From Pseudolabrys taiwanensis (GTDB lineage: Bacteria > Pseudomonadota > Alphaproteobacteria > Rhizobiales > Xanthobacteraceae): 64,000 nt of DNA. Both the position numbers and the translations under genes were made by a program. The stretch's first letter is position 1, and each line of letters opens with the position of its first letter. The notes beneath the pieces are model-generated. The model was not told where the DNA came from, searched no databases, and saw only the letters and a list, made by a program, of their open reading frames with translations. Of this stretch, positions 1-7,648 are shown one piece after another. The stretch is taken from contig NZ_CP031417.1 of assembly GCF_003367395.1 (NCBI RefSeq), positions 4,154,001 to 4,218,000 on the forward strand. Direction: 5' to 3'.

Positions 1-1
1 G

Positions 2-415
2 CAGGAAACGCAGATGGCGAAATGGGTATCGCTCATCGTCAAGGCGGGCGCGCTGGTGTTCATCCTGTTCATCCCGACGAAATACGCGATCTATCTGCAA
101 TTGCTCGGCGGCATCTGGATTATCCATACCTTGCCGGCGGTGATGCTCGGCGCCTTCACGCGCTGGTTCAATTCGTGGGCGCTGCTGGTTGGTTGGGCGG
201 TCGGCATCGCGCTCGGCACCATCATGGCGGCGGCAACCGGTTTGACGCCGACTTATCCGCTGGTCATCGCCGGCTTCTCGCTGCCCGGCTACACGGCGCT
301 TTACACGGTCGTGCTCAACTTGCTGATCGCCGTTGTGCTGACGCCGGTTTTCAATGCCATCGCCGCCGCGCGCAACGCGGCGGACCAGACGGCGGAGGCC
401 GATTACGTCGCCTGA
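2..415 (+). CDS. Sodium:solute symporter, C-terminal part (MctP-like)
   Basis: The reading frame is already open at the window edge, so this is the 3' end of a larger gene. The visible ~137 residues hold about four hydrophobic membrane segments broken by short loops and end in a short polar tail. The pattern (an aromatic-rich loop with FTRWFNSWA, then GWAVGIALG and further helices) resembles the last transmembrane segments of SSS-family monocarboxylate permeases such as rhizobial MctP. The substrate cannot be read from this fragment. The convergent ndh gene ends 13 bases downstream. Confidence 0.7.
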   Translation, partial: QETQMAKWVSLIVKAGALVFILFIPTKYAIYLQLLGGIWIIHTLPAVMLGAFTRWFNSWALLVGWAVGIALGTIMAAATGLTPTYPLVIAGFSLPGYTALYTVVLNLLIAVVLTPVFNAIAAARNAADQTAEADYVA

Positions 416-427
416 CCGTGGTGCTCG

Positions 428-1693
428 CTACTTCTGCCGCGGCTGCTCGGACCCGGTGATGAGCCGCGCGCCGCGTTGGAAGGTGAGGTAGTCCCAGAAC
501 CAGGTGAAGGCGACCATGAAGCGGTAGCGCAGGCCGATCAGGAAATAGATGTGCGCGACGCTCCAGAACACCCAGCCGACGAAGCCCTTCAATTGCAGGC
601 GGCCGAATTTCACCACCGCGGCGCGGCGGCCGATGGTGGCGAGATCGCCGAGATGGCGATAGCGGAACGGCTTGCCGCCTGACTGACCTGCGACGCGCGC
701 CGCGATGAGCGTGCCGACATAGTGTCCCATCTGCTTGGCGGCCGGTGCGATGCCGGGCACCGGATGTCCGTCGCTGGCGAATACCGCCGCGGTGTCGCCG
801 ATGACGAAAATTTCCGGATGGTCCGGCAGCGACAGATCGGGCCCGACTTTCACGCGCCCCGCGCGGTCCGCTTCGACGCCGAGCCAGCGGGCGGCGGGGG
901 ACGCGACTACGCCCGCGGCCCAGATGACGGTGCCGGCATCGATGCGGCCGGCATTGGTATCGACACCGCCCTCGTCGCATTTCGTGACCATCGTATCCGT
1001 GCGTACGTCGACGCCGGCCTTCATGAGCGTCGCGCGGACATAGTCGGACATGTCGGGCGGAAACGCCGGCAGCAGGCGCGGCCCCGCTTCGATCAGCACG
1101 ATGCGCGCCGCGCGCGGATCGATATTGCGGAAGTCGGCGGCGAGCGTTTGTCGCGCGATGTCGGCAATCGCGCCGGCCATTTCGACGCCGGTTGCGCCGC
1201 CGCCGACGATGACGAACGTGAGCAGGCGATTTTGTGCGGCACGATCGGCCATCGCCTCGGCCCGCTCGAAGGCGATGAGGATGCTGCGGCGGATTCGCGT
1301 GGCGTCCTCGATACGCTTGAGGCCGGGCGCGACCGGCGCCCATTCGTCGTGGCCGAAGTAGGAGTGGGTCGCGCCGGTGGCGAGCACGAGATAGTCGTAC
1401 GGGATCTCGTTCATGGTGGTGCGGATGTATTTGCGCGCGGCGTCGACCGCGACGACCTCTTCCATCAGCACCGTGGCGTTGCGCTGGTCCCGCAGGATGT
1501 GGCGGATCGGCCAAGCGACATCGGCCGGCGACAACGCCGCTGTGGCGACCTGATAGAGCAGCGGCTGGAAGCAGTGATGGTTGTGCCGGTCGATGACGGT
1601 CACCTCGGCGGCCGCGCGGTCCAACGCCTTGGCGGCTTCCAATCCGCCGAAGCCGGCACCCACGACGACGATTCTCGGGACGCTGAGGGCCAT
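428..1693 (-). CDS. ndh: Type II NADH dehydrogenase (NDH-2)
   Basis: Single-subunit, non-proton-pumping NADH:quinone oxidoreductase of the inner face of the membrane, 421 residues, normal for the family. An N-terminal FAD dinucleotide fold (VVVGAGFGG near residue 9), a second fold for NADH (IVGGGATGVEMAGA, residues 162-176) and the C-terminal FAD-contact motif FVIGD (296-300) are all present. The last ~60 residues are aromatic and hydrophobic (FWSVAHIYFLIGLRYR) and likely give membrane attachment. It passes NADH electrons to quinone without energy conservation. It is divergent from leuB, with about 155 bases between the starts. Confidence 0.93.
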   Translation of the reverse strand: MALSVPRIVVVGAGFGGLEAAKALDRAAAEVTVIDRHNHHCFQPLLYQVATAALSPADVAWPIRHILRDQRNATVLMEEVVAVDAARKYIRTTMNEIPYDYLVLATGATHSYFGHDEWAPVAPGLKRIEDATRIRRSILIAFERAEAMADRAAQNRLLTFVIVGGGATGVEMAGAIADIARQTLAADFRNIDPRAARIVLIEAGPRLLPAFPPDMSDYVRATLMKAGVDVRTDTMVTKCDEGGVDTNAGRIDAGTVIWAAGVVASPAARWLGVEADRAGRVKVGPDLSLPDHPEIFVIGDTAAVFASDGHPVPGIAPAAKQMGHYVGTLIAARVAGQSGGKPFRYRHLGDLATIGRRAAVVKFGRLQLKGFVGWVFWSVAHIYFLIGLRYRFMVAFTWFWDYLTFQRGARLITGSEQPRQK

Positions 1694-1848
1694 CTCACAC
1701 CCATCCGTTTGACGCAGGCCTTACCCTCAATGTCGGGGCGGCCGGAGCAGTTGCCAAGGTAGAAGCGAGGCTTTAGCAATCCGTGCCTTAGCTGGCGTCG
1801 TGGCAGGAATACCCGCCATGACGGAGGAAACGCTCACACGAGGCCCCC

Positions 1849-2961
1849 ATGGCAACCTACAACCTTCTTCTTCTCCCCGGCGACGGCATCGGTCCTGAAG
1901 TGATGGCCGAGGTGAAGCGGATCATCGAATTCCTCAATAAAAAGGGCCCGAACCGCTTTACCTATGACGAGGGGCTGGTCGGCGGCTCCTGCTACGACGC
2001 CCATCAGGTGTCGATCACCGACGAGACGATGGAGAAGGCCAAGGCCGCGGACGCCGTGATCTTCGGCGCGGTCGGCGGGCCGAAGTGGGACAAGGTGCCG
2101 TACGAGGCGCGCCCGGAGGCCGGCCTGCTGCGCCTGCGCAAGGATCTCGCGCTCTACGCCAATTTGCGCCCGGCGGTGACCTATCCGGCGCTGGCCGACG
2201 CCTCCGCGCTCAAGCGCGAGCTGGTCGAAGGGCTCGACATCATGATTTTGCGCGAGCTCACCGGCGGCGTTTATTTCGGCGAGCCGAAGACGATCACCGA
2301 TCTCGGCAACGGCCAGAAGCGGGCGGTCGACACGCAGGTTTACGACACCTACGAGATCGAGCGCATCTCGCGCGTCGCTTTCGAGCTCGCGCGCAAGCGG
2401 CGCAACAAGGTGACGTCGATGGAAAAGCACAACGTCATGAAGACGGGCGTGCTGTGGAAGGAAGTCGTGCAGCAGACGCACGACCGCGAGTTCAAGGACG
2501 TGACGCTCGAGCACCAGCTCGCCGATTCCGGCGGCATGCAGCTCGTGAAGAACCCGAAGCAGTTCGACGTTATCGTCACCGACAATCTGTTCGGCGACCT
2601 CTTGTCGGATATCGCGGCGATGCTCACCGGCTCGCTCGGCATGCTGGCTTCCGCGTCGCTCGGCGAGGTCGATCCGAAGACGCAGAAGCGCAAGGCGCTC
2701 TACGAGCCCGTGCACGGCTCGGCGCCGGACATCGCCGGCAAGGGCGTCGCCAACCCGATCGCGATGATCGCGTCCTTCGGCATGGCGCTGCGCTACTCGT
2801 TCGATATGGGCAAGGAAGCCGACATGATCGATCAGGCTATCGCGGCGACGCTCGGCAAGGGCCTGCGCACCGGCGACATCGCCTCGGCGGGCATGAAGAC
2901 CGTCGGCACGGAGGAGATGGGCTCGGCGATCATCGAAGAGCTGGAGAAGCTGGCGGCGTAG
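1849..2961 (+). CDS. leuB: 3-isopropylmalate dehydrogenase
   Basis: Oxidatively decarboxylates 3-isopropylmalate to 2-ketoisocaproate in leucine synthesis, NAD-dependent and cytosolic. The 370-residue length is typical. Family motifs are intact: MEKHNVMKTG with the catalytic lysine, the metal-binding TDNLFGDLLSDIAAML, and the NAD-binding YEPVHGSAPDIAG near residue 285. The ATG at 1849 is preceded by GAGG. leuD and leuC lie 12-16 kb away on the other strand, so the leucine genes are split in this genome. A weak hairpin at 3044-3068 is the only visible candidate terminator, and it overlaps the nrd promoter region. Confidence 0.96.
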   Translation: MATYNLLLLPGDGIGPEVMAEVKRIIEFLNKKGPNRFTYDEGLVGGSCYDAHQVSITDETMEKAKAADAVIFGAVGGPKWDKVPYEARPEAGLLRLRKDLALYANLRPAVTYPALADASALKRELVEGLDIMILRELTGGVYFGEPKTITDLGNGQKRAVDTQVYDTYEIERISRVAFELARKRRNKVTSMEKHNVMKTGVLWKEVVQQTHDREFKDVTLEHQLADSGGMQLVKNPKQFDVIVTDNLFGDLLSDIAAMLTGSLGMLASASLGEVDPKTQKRKALYEPVHGSAPDIAGKGVANPIAMIASFGMALRYSFDMGKEADMIDQAIAATLGKGLRTGDIASAGMKTVGTEEMGSAIIEELEKLAA

Positions 2962-3026
2962 CACCTTGCTCGGTTGAGAAGTTTTCCCCGCAGTTCGCAG
3001 CGGGGGCTGCCATCACCACAACGCGC

Positions 3027-3095
3027 TTGACGAATCGAGGGGCCGTGGCGCCATATGTAGGCGTCACGGTCTTTCTGTCTCTACATATTGTAGAG
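3027..3095 (+). promoter_or_regulatory. Candidate nrdAB promoter with two NrdR-box-like dyads
   Basis: TTGACG at 3027-3032 and CCATAT at 3051-3056 give a plausible sigma-70-type promoter with an 18-base spacer. Two dyads overlap it: CGCC-N7-GGCG centred on 3056, and the near-perfect CTCTACATATTGTAGAG at 3079-3095 centred on 3087. Their centres are 31 bp apart, about three helical turns, which is the arrangement known for paired NrdR boxes at ribonucleotide reductase promoters. The A+T-rich core fits only loosely to the published NrdR consensus, so the assignment to NrdR is inference. Confidence 0.5.
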
Positions 3096-3264
3096 TGGAG
3101 AGCTAAGAGGGAACCCGGTGCGCCAGCAATGGCAAGGCCGGGGCTGCCCCCGCAACTGTAAGCGGCGAGCGATCGTCATATGACCTCGGTCATGAAGTCA
3201 CTGGTGCGAGCGCGCCGGGAAGACATGACGATCGCAGCGACCCGCGAGCCAGGAGACCTGCCGT
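3096..3264 (+). promoter_or_regulatory. Cobalamin (B12/AdoCbl) riboswitch
   Basis: The leader carries the conserved blocks of the cobalamin riboswitch in order: GGGAACCCGGTG at 3109-3120, the GCCCCCGCAACTGTAAGCGG core from about 3146, a CACTG block near 3200, CCGGGAAG near 3215, and the B12 box AGCCAGGAGACCTGCC at 3247-3262. It ends about 120 bases upstream of the chosen nrdA start. In bacteria that also carry the B12-dependent class II reductase, such elements shut off the B12-independent class I genes when coenzyme B12 is plentiful. Confidence 0.93.
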
Positions 3265-3386
3265 GAGCGATGAATACGTCCTCGGGCGGGGTGCCCCGGC
3301 GGTCGCTTGCGGCTCACCGCGCGCCTGCGCGGTTTCCTGACAAGCCTCCTCCTTGCGCCTTCCGCCCCAACATCACGGGGTTGCTG

Positions 3387-5345
3387 ATGGCCTTCAGCTT
3401 CGACTTCGATCAGACCGGACAACTGGTGCAGCCGAAGCCGGCGGCATCGAAACCGTCGCCCGCGCCCACGCGCGCCGCACCGGAGCTGCGCGTCGTGCCG
3501 ACGCCGCAACCGCGGCCGCATCAGGCGCCATTGCCGTATCCGCTCGCGCCGAGACCCAAGCCCGCCGATCTCACGCTCGATCGCAGCCGCGACGACCTGC
3601 TCACGACCTTCGGCAAGCTGACGCTGACCGACCGCTATCTGATGCCGGGCGAGAGCTTCCAGGACATGTTCGCGCGTGTCTCCTGCGCCTTCGCCGACGA
3701 TGTCGATCACGCGCAACGGCTTTACGATGCGATGTCGCGGCTGTGGTTCATGCCGGCGACGCCGGTTCTGTCGAACGGCGGCACGACGCGCGGTTTGCCG
3801 ATCTCCTGCTTTCTCAACGCGGTGCCGGATTCGCTCGACGGCATTGTCACGACTTGGAACGAGAACGTGTGGCTTGCCTCCAACGGTGGCGGCATCGGCA
3901 CCTATTGGGGTCAGGTGCGCTCGATCGGCGAGCAGGTGAAGACCGGGCAGACGTCGGGCATCATCCCTTTCATCCATGTGATGGACGGCCTCACGCTCGC
4001 CATCAGCCAGGGCTCGCTGCGCCGCGGCTCGGCGGCGGTCTATCTCGACATCCACCATCCGGAGATCGAGGAGTTCCTCGAAATCCGCAAAGCCTCCGGC
4101 GACTTCAACCGCAAGGGGCTGAACCTGCATCACGGCATCAACATCACCGATGCCTTCATGGAGGCGGTGAAGGACGGCACCAAGTTCGCGCTGCGCAGCC
4201 CGAAGACCAACGCCGTGATGCGCGAAGTCGATGCGCGCCAGCTCTGGCAGCGCATCCTAGAAACGCGCTTGCAGACCGGCGAGCCGTATCTGCTGTTCAT
4301 CGATGCGGTGAACCGCTCGCTGCCCAAGCATCAGCGCGAGTTGGGCTTGAAGGTCTCGACCTCCAACCTGTGCAGCGAAATCACGCTGCCGACCGGCAAG
4401 GATCATCGCGACGAGGAACGCACCGCGGTGTGCTGCCTGTCGTCGCTCAATGTCGAAACCTGGGACGAGTGGGCGGAGGAGCCCGGCTTCATCGAGGACG
4501 TGCTGCGATTCCTCGACAATGTGCTGACGCACTTCATCGAGGTGGCGCCGGAGGGCATGAAGCGCGCGCGTTACGCCGCGTTGCGCGAGCGCTCGGTCGG
4601 CCTCGGCATCATGGGCTTCCACTCATTCTTGCAGTCGAAGGGCATCCCGTTCGAAAGCGCGATGGCGAAGTCGTGGAACATGAAGATGTTCCGCAAGATC
4701 CGCCGCGACTCGGACGCGGCGTCGGTCGCTTTGGCGCAGGAGCGCGGCCCGTGCCCGGACGCGCTCGAACGCGGCGTGATGGCGCGGTTCTCGCACAAGC
4801 TGGCGATCGCGCCGACCGCCTCGATCAGCATCATCTGCGGCGGCACCAGCGCCTGCGTCGAGCCGATCCCGGCCAACATCTACACGCACAAGACGTTGTC
4901 CGGTGCCATCTCGGTACGCAATCCCTATCTCGCCAAGCTGCTCGCCTCGAAAGGCGCCGACACGGCGGAGGTCTGGCAATCGATCATCGAACACGAGGGC
5001 TCGGTCGCGCATCTCGACATGCTGAGCGAGCACGAGAAGGCGATCTACCGCACCGCCTTCGAGATCGACCAGCGCTGGATCATCGAGCTGGCCGCCGATC
5101 GCGCCCCGTTCATCTGCCAGAGCCAGTCGATCAACCTCTATCTGCCGGCCGACATCGATAAATGGGACCTGCACATGCTGCACTGGTCGGCGTGGAAGCG
5201 TGGCATCAAGAGCCTTTATTACTGCCGCTCCAAGTCGATTTCACGCGCGGCCTTCGCCGGCAAGCTCGGCGACAAGGCAAAGCCGGACGAGGGATTGAAA
5301 GCGTCGGCGCCGACCGACTACGAGGAGTGTCTTGCATGTCAGTAA
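3387..5345 (+). CDS. nrdA: Class I ribonucleoside-diphosphate reductase, alpha subunit
   Basis: Large subunit of the B12-independent, oxygen-dependent ribonucleotide reductase, making deoxyribonucleotides for DNA synthesis. Visible catalytic elements: C141 (SCFLN), N327-C329-E331 (NLCSE), the CC pair at 349-350, the radical-transfer tyrosines Y611-Y612, and a C-terminal thiol pair C648/C651 for re-reduction. The upstream ATG at 3270 lies against the riboswitch and would add 39 unconserved residues; the ATG at 3387, preceded by ACGGGG, is preferred and gives 652 residues. Residues ~1-60 are Pro/Ala-rich and no N-terminal ATP-cone is evident. The gene overlaps nrdB by 10 bases. Confidence 0.93.
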   Translation: MAFSFDFDQTGQLVQPKPAASKPSPAPTRAAPELRVVPTPQPRPHQAPLPYPLAPRPKPADLTLDRSRDDLLTTFGKLTLTDRYLMPGESFQDMFARVSCAFADDVDHAQRLYDAMSRLWFMPATPVLSNGGTTRGLPISCFLNAVPDSLDGIVTTWNENVWLASNGGGIGTYWGQVRSIGEQVKTGQTSGIIPFIHVMDGLTLAISQGSLRRGSAAVYLDIHHPEIEEFLEIRKASGDFNRKGLNLHHGINITDAFMEAVKDGTKFALRSPKTNAVMREVDARQLWQRILETRLQTGEPYLLFIDAVNRSLPKHQRELGLKVSTSNLCSEITLPTGKDHRDEERTAVCCLSSLNVETWDEWAEEPGFIEDVLRFLDNVLTHFIEVAPEGMKRARYAALRERSVGLGIMGFHSFLQSKGIPFESAMAKSWNMKMFRKIRRDSDAASVALAQERGPCPDALERGVMARFSHKLAIAPTASISIICGGTSACVEPIPANIYTHKTLSGAISVRNPYLAKLLASKGADTAEVWQSIIEHEGSVAHLDMLSEHEKAIYRTAFEIDQRWIIELAADRAPFICQSQSINLYLPADIDKWDLHMLHWSAWKRGIKSLYYCRSKSISRAAFAGKLGDKAKPDEGLKASAPTDYEECLACQ

Positions 5346-6421
5346 CGGTCGACCTGACCGCCTTCGATCCGCGTGTTCTCATCGGCACCGGTCGCGTCGG
5401 ATTGCTCGAGACGACGGGCACCTACGACGTCGACCGCTACGCCTGGGCCTATGAGTTCTGGAAGCGGCAGCAGCAGACGCATTGGATGGGGGAGGAGGTG
5501 CCGCTCGGCTCCGACCTCAAGGATTGGGCGTCCGACCGCGTCACGCCGAACGAACGCGCGCTGCTGACGCAGATCTTCCGCTTCTTCACGCAGTCGGACA
5601 TCGAGGTCGGCGACAACTACCTCAAGCGCTATATCCCGATCTTCCAGCCGCTCGCCGTGCAGATGATGATGGCCGCCTTCACCAACATGGAGACGGTGCA
5701 CATCGACGCCTATGCGTTGCTGCTCAAGACGCTCGGCATGCCGAAGACCGAGTTCGAGGCGTTCCGCGACTACTCGGAGATGCGCGCCAAGGCCGATTAC
5801 ATGCACGAGTTCGGCGTCGATACCGTCGCCGATGTCGCGCGCACGCTGGCGATGTTCGGCGCCTTCACCGAAGGCATGGCTTTGTTCGCGAGCTTCGCGA
5901 TGCTGCTGAACTTCCCGCGCCAGAACAAGATGAACGGCATGGGCCAGATCGTCAGCTGGTCGGTGCGCGACGAGAGCCTGCATTGCGAGGGCATCATCCG
6001 TCTGTTTCACGAATGGAATCGAGAAACAGGCGCGGTCACGCGCGCGGTGCGCGACGATATCGTCGACGTGGCCAAGACAATGGTCGGTCTCGAGGAGCGC
6101 TTCGTCGACCTCGCCTTCGGCTTGGGCGGCATCGACGGCATGACGCCGGCGGACATTCACGCTTACGTCCGGTACGTCGCCGATTGGCGGCTAACACAGC
6201 TCAAGCTGCCGACGACCTTCGGCTATTTCGAGATGACCGAGGGCGGCTACAACCAGGTCAAGCCGCATCCGCTGCCCTGGCTGGTCGAGATCCTCAACGG
6301 GGTCGAGCACGCTAATTTCTTCGAGCAGCGCGCGACGGAATATTCCAAGGGCGCCAGCCGCGGCTCGTGGGACGGCGAGGATGGAGTCTGGTCGCAATTC
6401 GATCGCGTCGCGGCGCGGTGA
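5336..6421 (+). CDS. nrdB: Class I ribonucleoside-diphosphate reductase, beta subunit
   Basis: Metal-radical subunit that generates the radical used by NrdA. All ligand positions expected for a dimetal-tyrosyl enzyme are visible: D88, E119, H122, E179, E213 and H216, with the radical tyrosine at Y126 (ETVHIDAY). The 361-residue length is typical and no N-terminal ATP-cone is added. The ATG at 5336 sits inside the last codons of nrdA with GAGGAG just upstream, so the two subunits are translationally coupled and share riboswitch control. Confidence 0.95.
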   Translation: MSVTVDLTAFDPRVLIGTGRVGLLETTGTYDVDRYAWAYEFWKRQQQTHWMGEEVPLGSDLKDWASDRVTPNERALLTQIFRFFTQSDIEVGDNYLKRYIPIFQPLAVQMMMAAFTNMETVHIDAYALLLKTLGMPKTEFEAFRDYSEMRAKADYMHEFGVDTVADVARTLAMFGAFTEGMALFASFAMLLNFPRQNKMNGMGQIVSWSVRDESLHCEGIIRLFHEWNRETGAVTRAVRDDIVDVAKTMVGLEERFVDLAFGLGGIDGMTPADIHAYVRYVADWRLTQLKLPTTFGYFEMTEGGYNQVKPHPLPWLVEILNGVEHANFFEQRATEYSKGASRGSWDGEDGVWSQFDRVAAR

Positions 6422-6433
6422 GAGCGCAGCATC

Positions 6434-6622
6434 GAACCCGTCATCCTGAGGTGGCTTCGCCATAGCAGGCGCAGCCTGCGTAAACTTGGCTGCGATGCGA
6501 AGCTCTCGAAGGATGAATGGAGCATATGCCCGCCGTCGTCCTTCGAGGCACGCCGCCATAGCGCGTCGAAGACGGGCGTGAACGCGCTGATGGCGGCTCG
6601 CACCTCAGCGGATGACGGCTTC
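6434..6622. repeat. Composite intergenic palindromic repeat, CCTGAGG family
   Basis: Outer arms GAACCCGTCATCCTGAGGTG and CACCTCAGCGGATGACGGCTTC are imperfect inverted copies, enclosing internal CTTCGAAGGATG/GTCCTTCGAGGC arms. The same arms recur at 24086, 31403, 43684 and 44506. No coding frame is convincing. It fills most of the gap after nrdB. Confidence 0.8.
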
Positions 6623-6633
6623 TCGCGCTCCGT

Positions 6634-6719
6634 TCGTCCCCGCGACAGCGGGGACCCAGCGCGGCGCCGCAAGTCTGCTAAGGCCTGCTGGACTCCCGCT
6701 TTCGCGGGAATGAGCGGCG
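6634..6719. repeat. Intergenic palindromic repeat, CCCGCGAAAGCGGG family
   Basis: TCGTCCCCGCGACAGCGGGGACCC pairs in reverse with ACTCCCGCTTTCGCGGGAATGAGCG. Related copies are at 11011, 14693, 22687, 32520 and 55757. Together with the preceding element it accounts for the 6422-6742 gap. Confidence 0.8.
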
Positions 6720-6742
6720 AATGGATTGAGGCACCCCGAAAC

Positions 6743-6771
6743 AAAAAACGCGGCCCCCGAGGGCCGCGTTT
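6743..6771 (-). terminator. Rho-independent terminator
   Basis: An 11-bp stem AAACGCGGCCC/GGGCCGCGTTT (6746-6756 with 6761-6771) around a CCGA-type loop is followed, reading leftward, by TTTTTTGTTT. It ends the small secreted-protein gene at 6795-7154. Confidence 0.85.
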
Positions 6772-6794
6772 GTATCTGAACCGCTGGCAAGAAC

Positions 6795-7154
6795 TCAGTA
6801 CTGCAGCCAGGGATTGTTGCGGCTCGGCAGGTCGAACGGGCCGGGCAGGGCGCTCTGGTTGATGCCGAAGCTGGTGTTGTCCTGGATGCCGCTGGCCCGG
6901 TGGGTCGGCGTGATGGCGTAGCCGAAATTGCCGGGCTCGCCCGGGAAGGTCTCGGTGCCGGGGTCGAGATAAGAGCGCTTTTCCACGATCACGCGGGTGC
7001 GCGTACGACCATCTTCGCCGCGGGTGACCACCACGGTGCGGTTGGGGTTCGAATACACCACTTTCCGCTTCTTCGGGGCGGCATCGGCCGCCGTCGCCAG
7101 CAGGCCGGCGGCGACGATGAGAGCGGTGGCGGTGGCGAAAACTTTCAAGCGCAT
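6795..7154 (-). CDS. Small secreted protein of unknown function
   Basis: Encodes 119 residues. The ATG at 7154 was chosen over an upstream one because GAGGA precedes it and the protein then opens with a clear signal peptide (MRLKVFATATALIVAAG, cleavage near ATAADA-AP). The mature part is basic at first (PKKRKVVY), then rich in Arg/Thr/Asn with no cysteines or recognisable domain, and ends PSRNNPWLQY. It is probably periplasmic. It has its own terminator and no operon partner. Function is not recognised. Confidence 0.7.
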   Translation of the reverse strand: MRLKVFATATALIVAAGLLATAADAAPKKRKVVYSNPNRTVVVTRGEDGRTRTRVIVEKRSYLDPGTETFPGEPGNFGYAITPTHRASGIQDNTSFGINQSALPGPFDLPSRNNPWLQY

Positions 7155-7288
7155 GGTGTCCTCAGCATTCGCCCCTTCGGGCCCCAGAATCCCTACCTGA
7201 ATCTGCAATGCACAATAGCTAGGTTCGGTTCGGCGCAACAGGGCCTTATCACAGGCAATTGTCCACGCGCCGGCACTGATAAATATCA

Positions 7289-7320
7289 AAGAAAATGCCC
7301 CGCTCGCGGGCGAGCGGGGC
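7289..7320 (-). terminator. Rho-independent terminator after sorB
   Basis: A 10-bp stem GCCCCGCTCG/CGAGCGGGGC (7297-7306 with 7311-7320) closed by CGGG and followed leftward by ATTTTCTTTG. It lies about 35 bases after the sorB stop. Confidence 0.85.
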
Positions 7321-7353
7321 CGGTAATGCGATGGGGCCGGGGGTGCCTGGGCC

Positions 7354-7638
7354 TCAGGTGCCGTAGTTCTTCTTCAGGTAGTCGGCGATCGCCTTGGCGT
7401 CCCCGTCGTCGATCGGCGCGCCGAACGCCTTGATCATTTTGGTGACCTCGGCGTCCCAGCCGGCGGCATTAAGAAACGGCGAGTTCATCGGGATGTAGGC
7501 CAGCGTGTGACAGGCTTGGCAGTTCGCCTCCACGGCGTCGACGCCGGGCGCCTGCTTGAGCTTCACTTCCTGCGCGGAGGCGCCCACGGCGGCGAGCGAA
7601 GCCAGGGCGGCGAGGGCAATCGTGATCTTGGTCATCAT
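7354..7638 (-). CDS. sorB: Sulfite dehydrogenase cytochrome c subunit
   Basis: Small periplasmic monohaem cytochrome c of 94 residues (93 if the second Met is used). A signal peptide covers residues 1-22; C40-x-x-C43-H44 binds haem and M51 or a nearby methionine is a likely axial ligand. It starts 10 bases after the molybdoenzyme gene stops and resembles SorB of the SorAB sulfite:cytochrome c oxidoreductase, where it takes electrons from the molybdenum subunit and passes them to the respiratory chain. The assignment rests mainly on this pairing. Confidence 0.85.
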   Translation of the reverse strand: MMTKITIALAALASLAAVGASAQEVKLKQAPGVDAVEANCQACHTLAYIPMNSPFLNAAGWDAEVTKMIKAFGAPIDDGDAKAIADYLKKNYGT

Positions 7639-7648
7639 GCGTTCTCCC

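Noticed and set aside
3044..3068. CGTGGCGCC/GGCGTCACG hairpin as the leuB terminator
   Set aside because: It is followed only by a mixed pyrimidine run and overlaps the probable -10 and start of the nrdAB transcript, so an operator reading is preferred.
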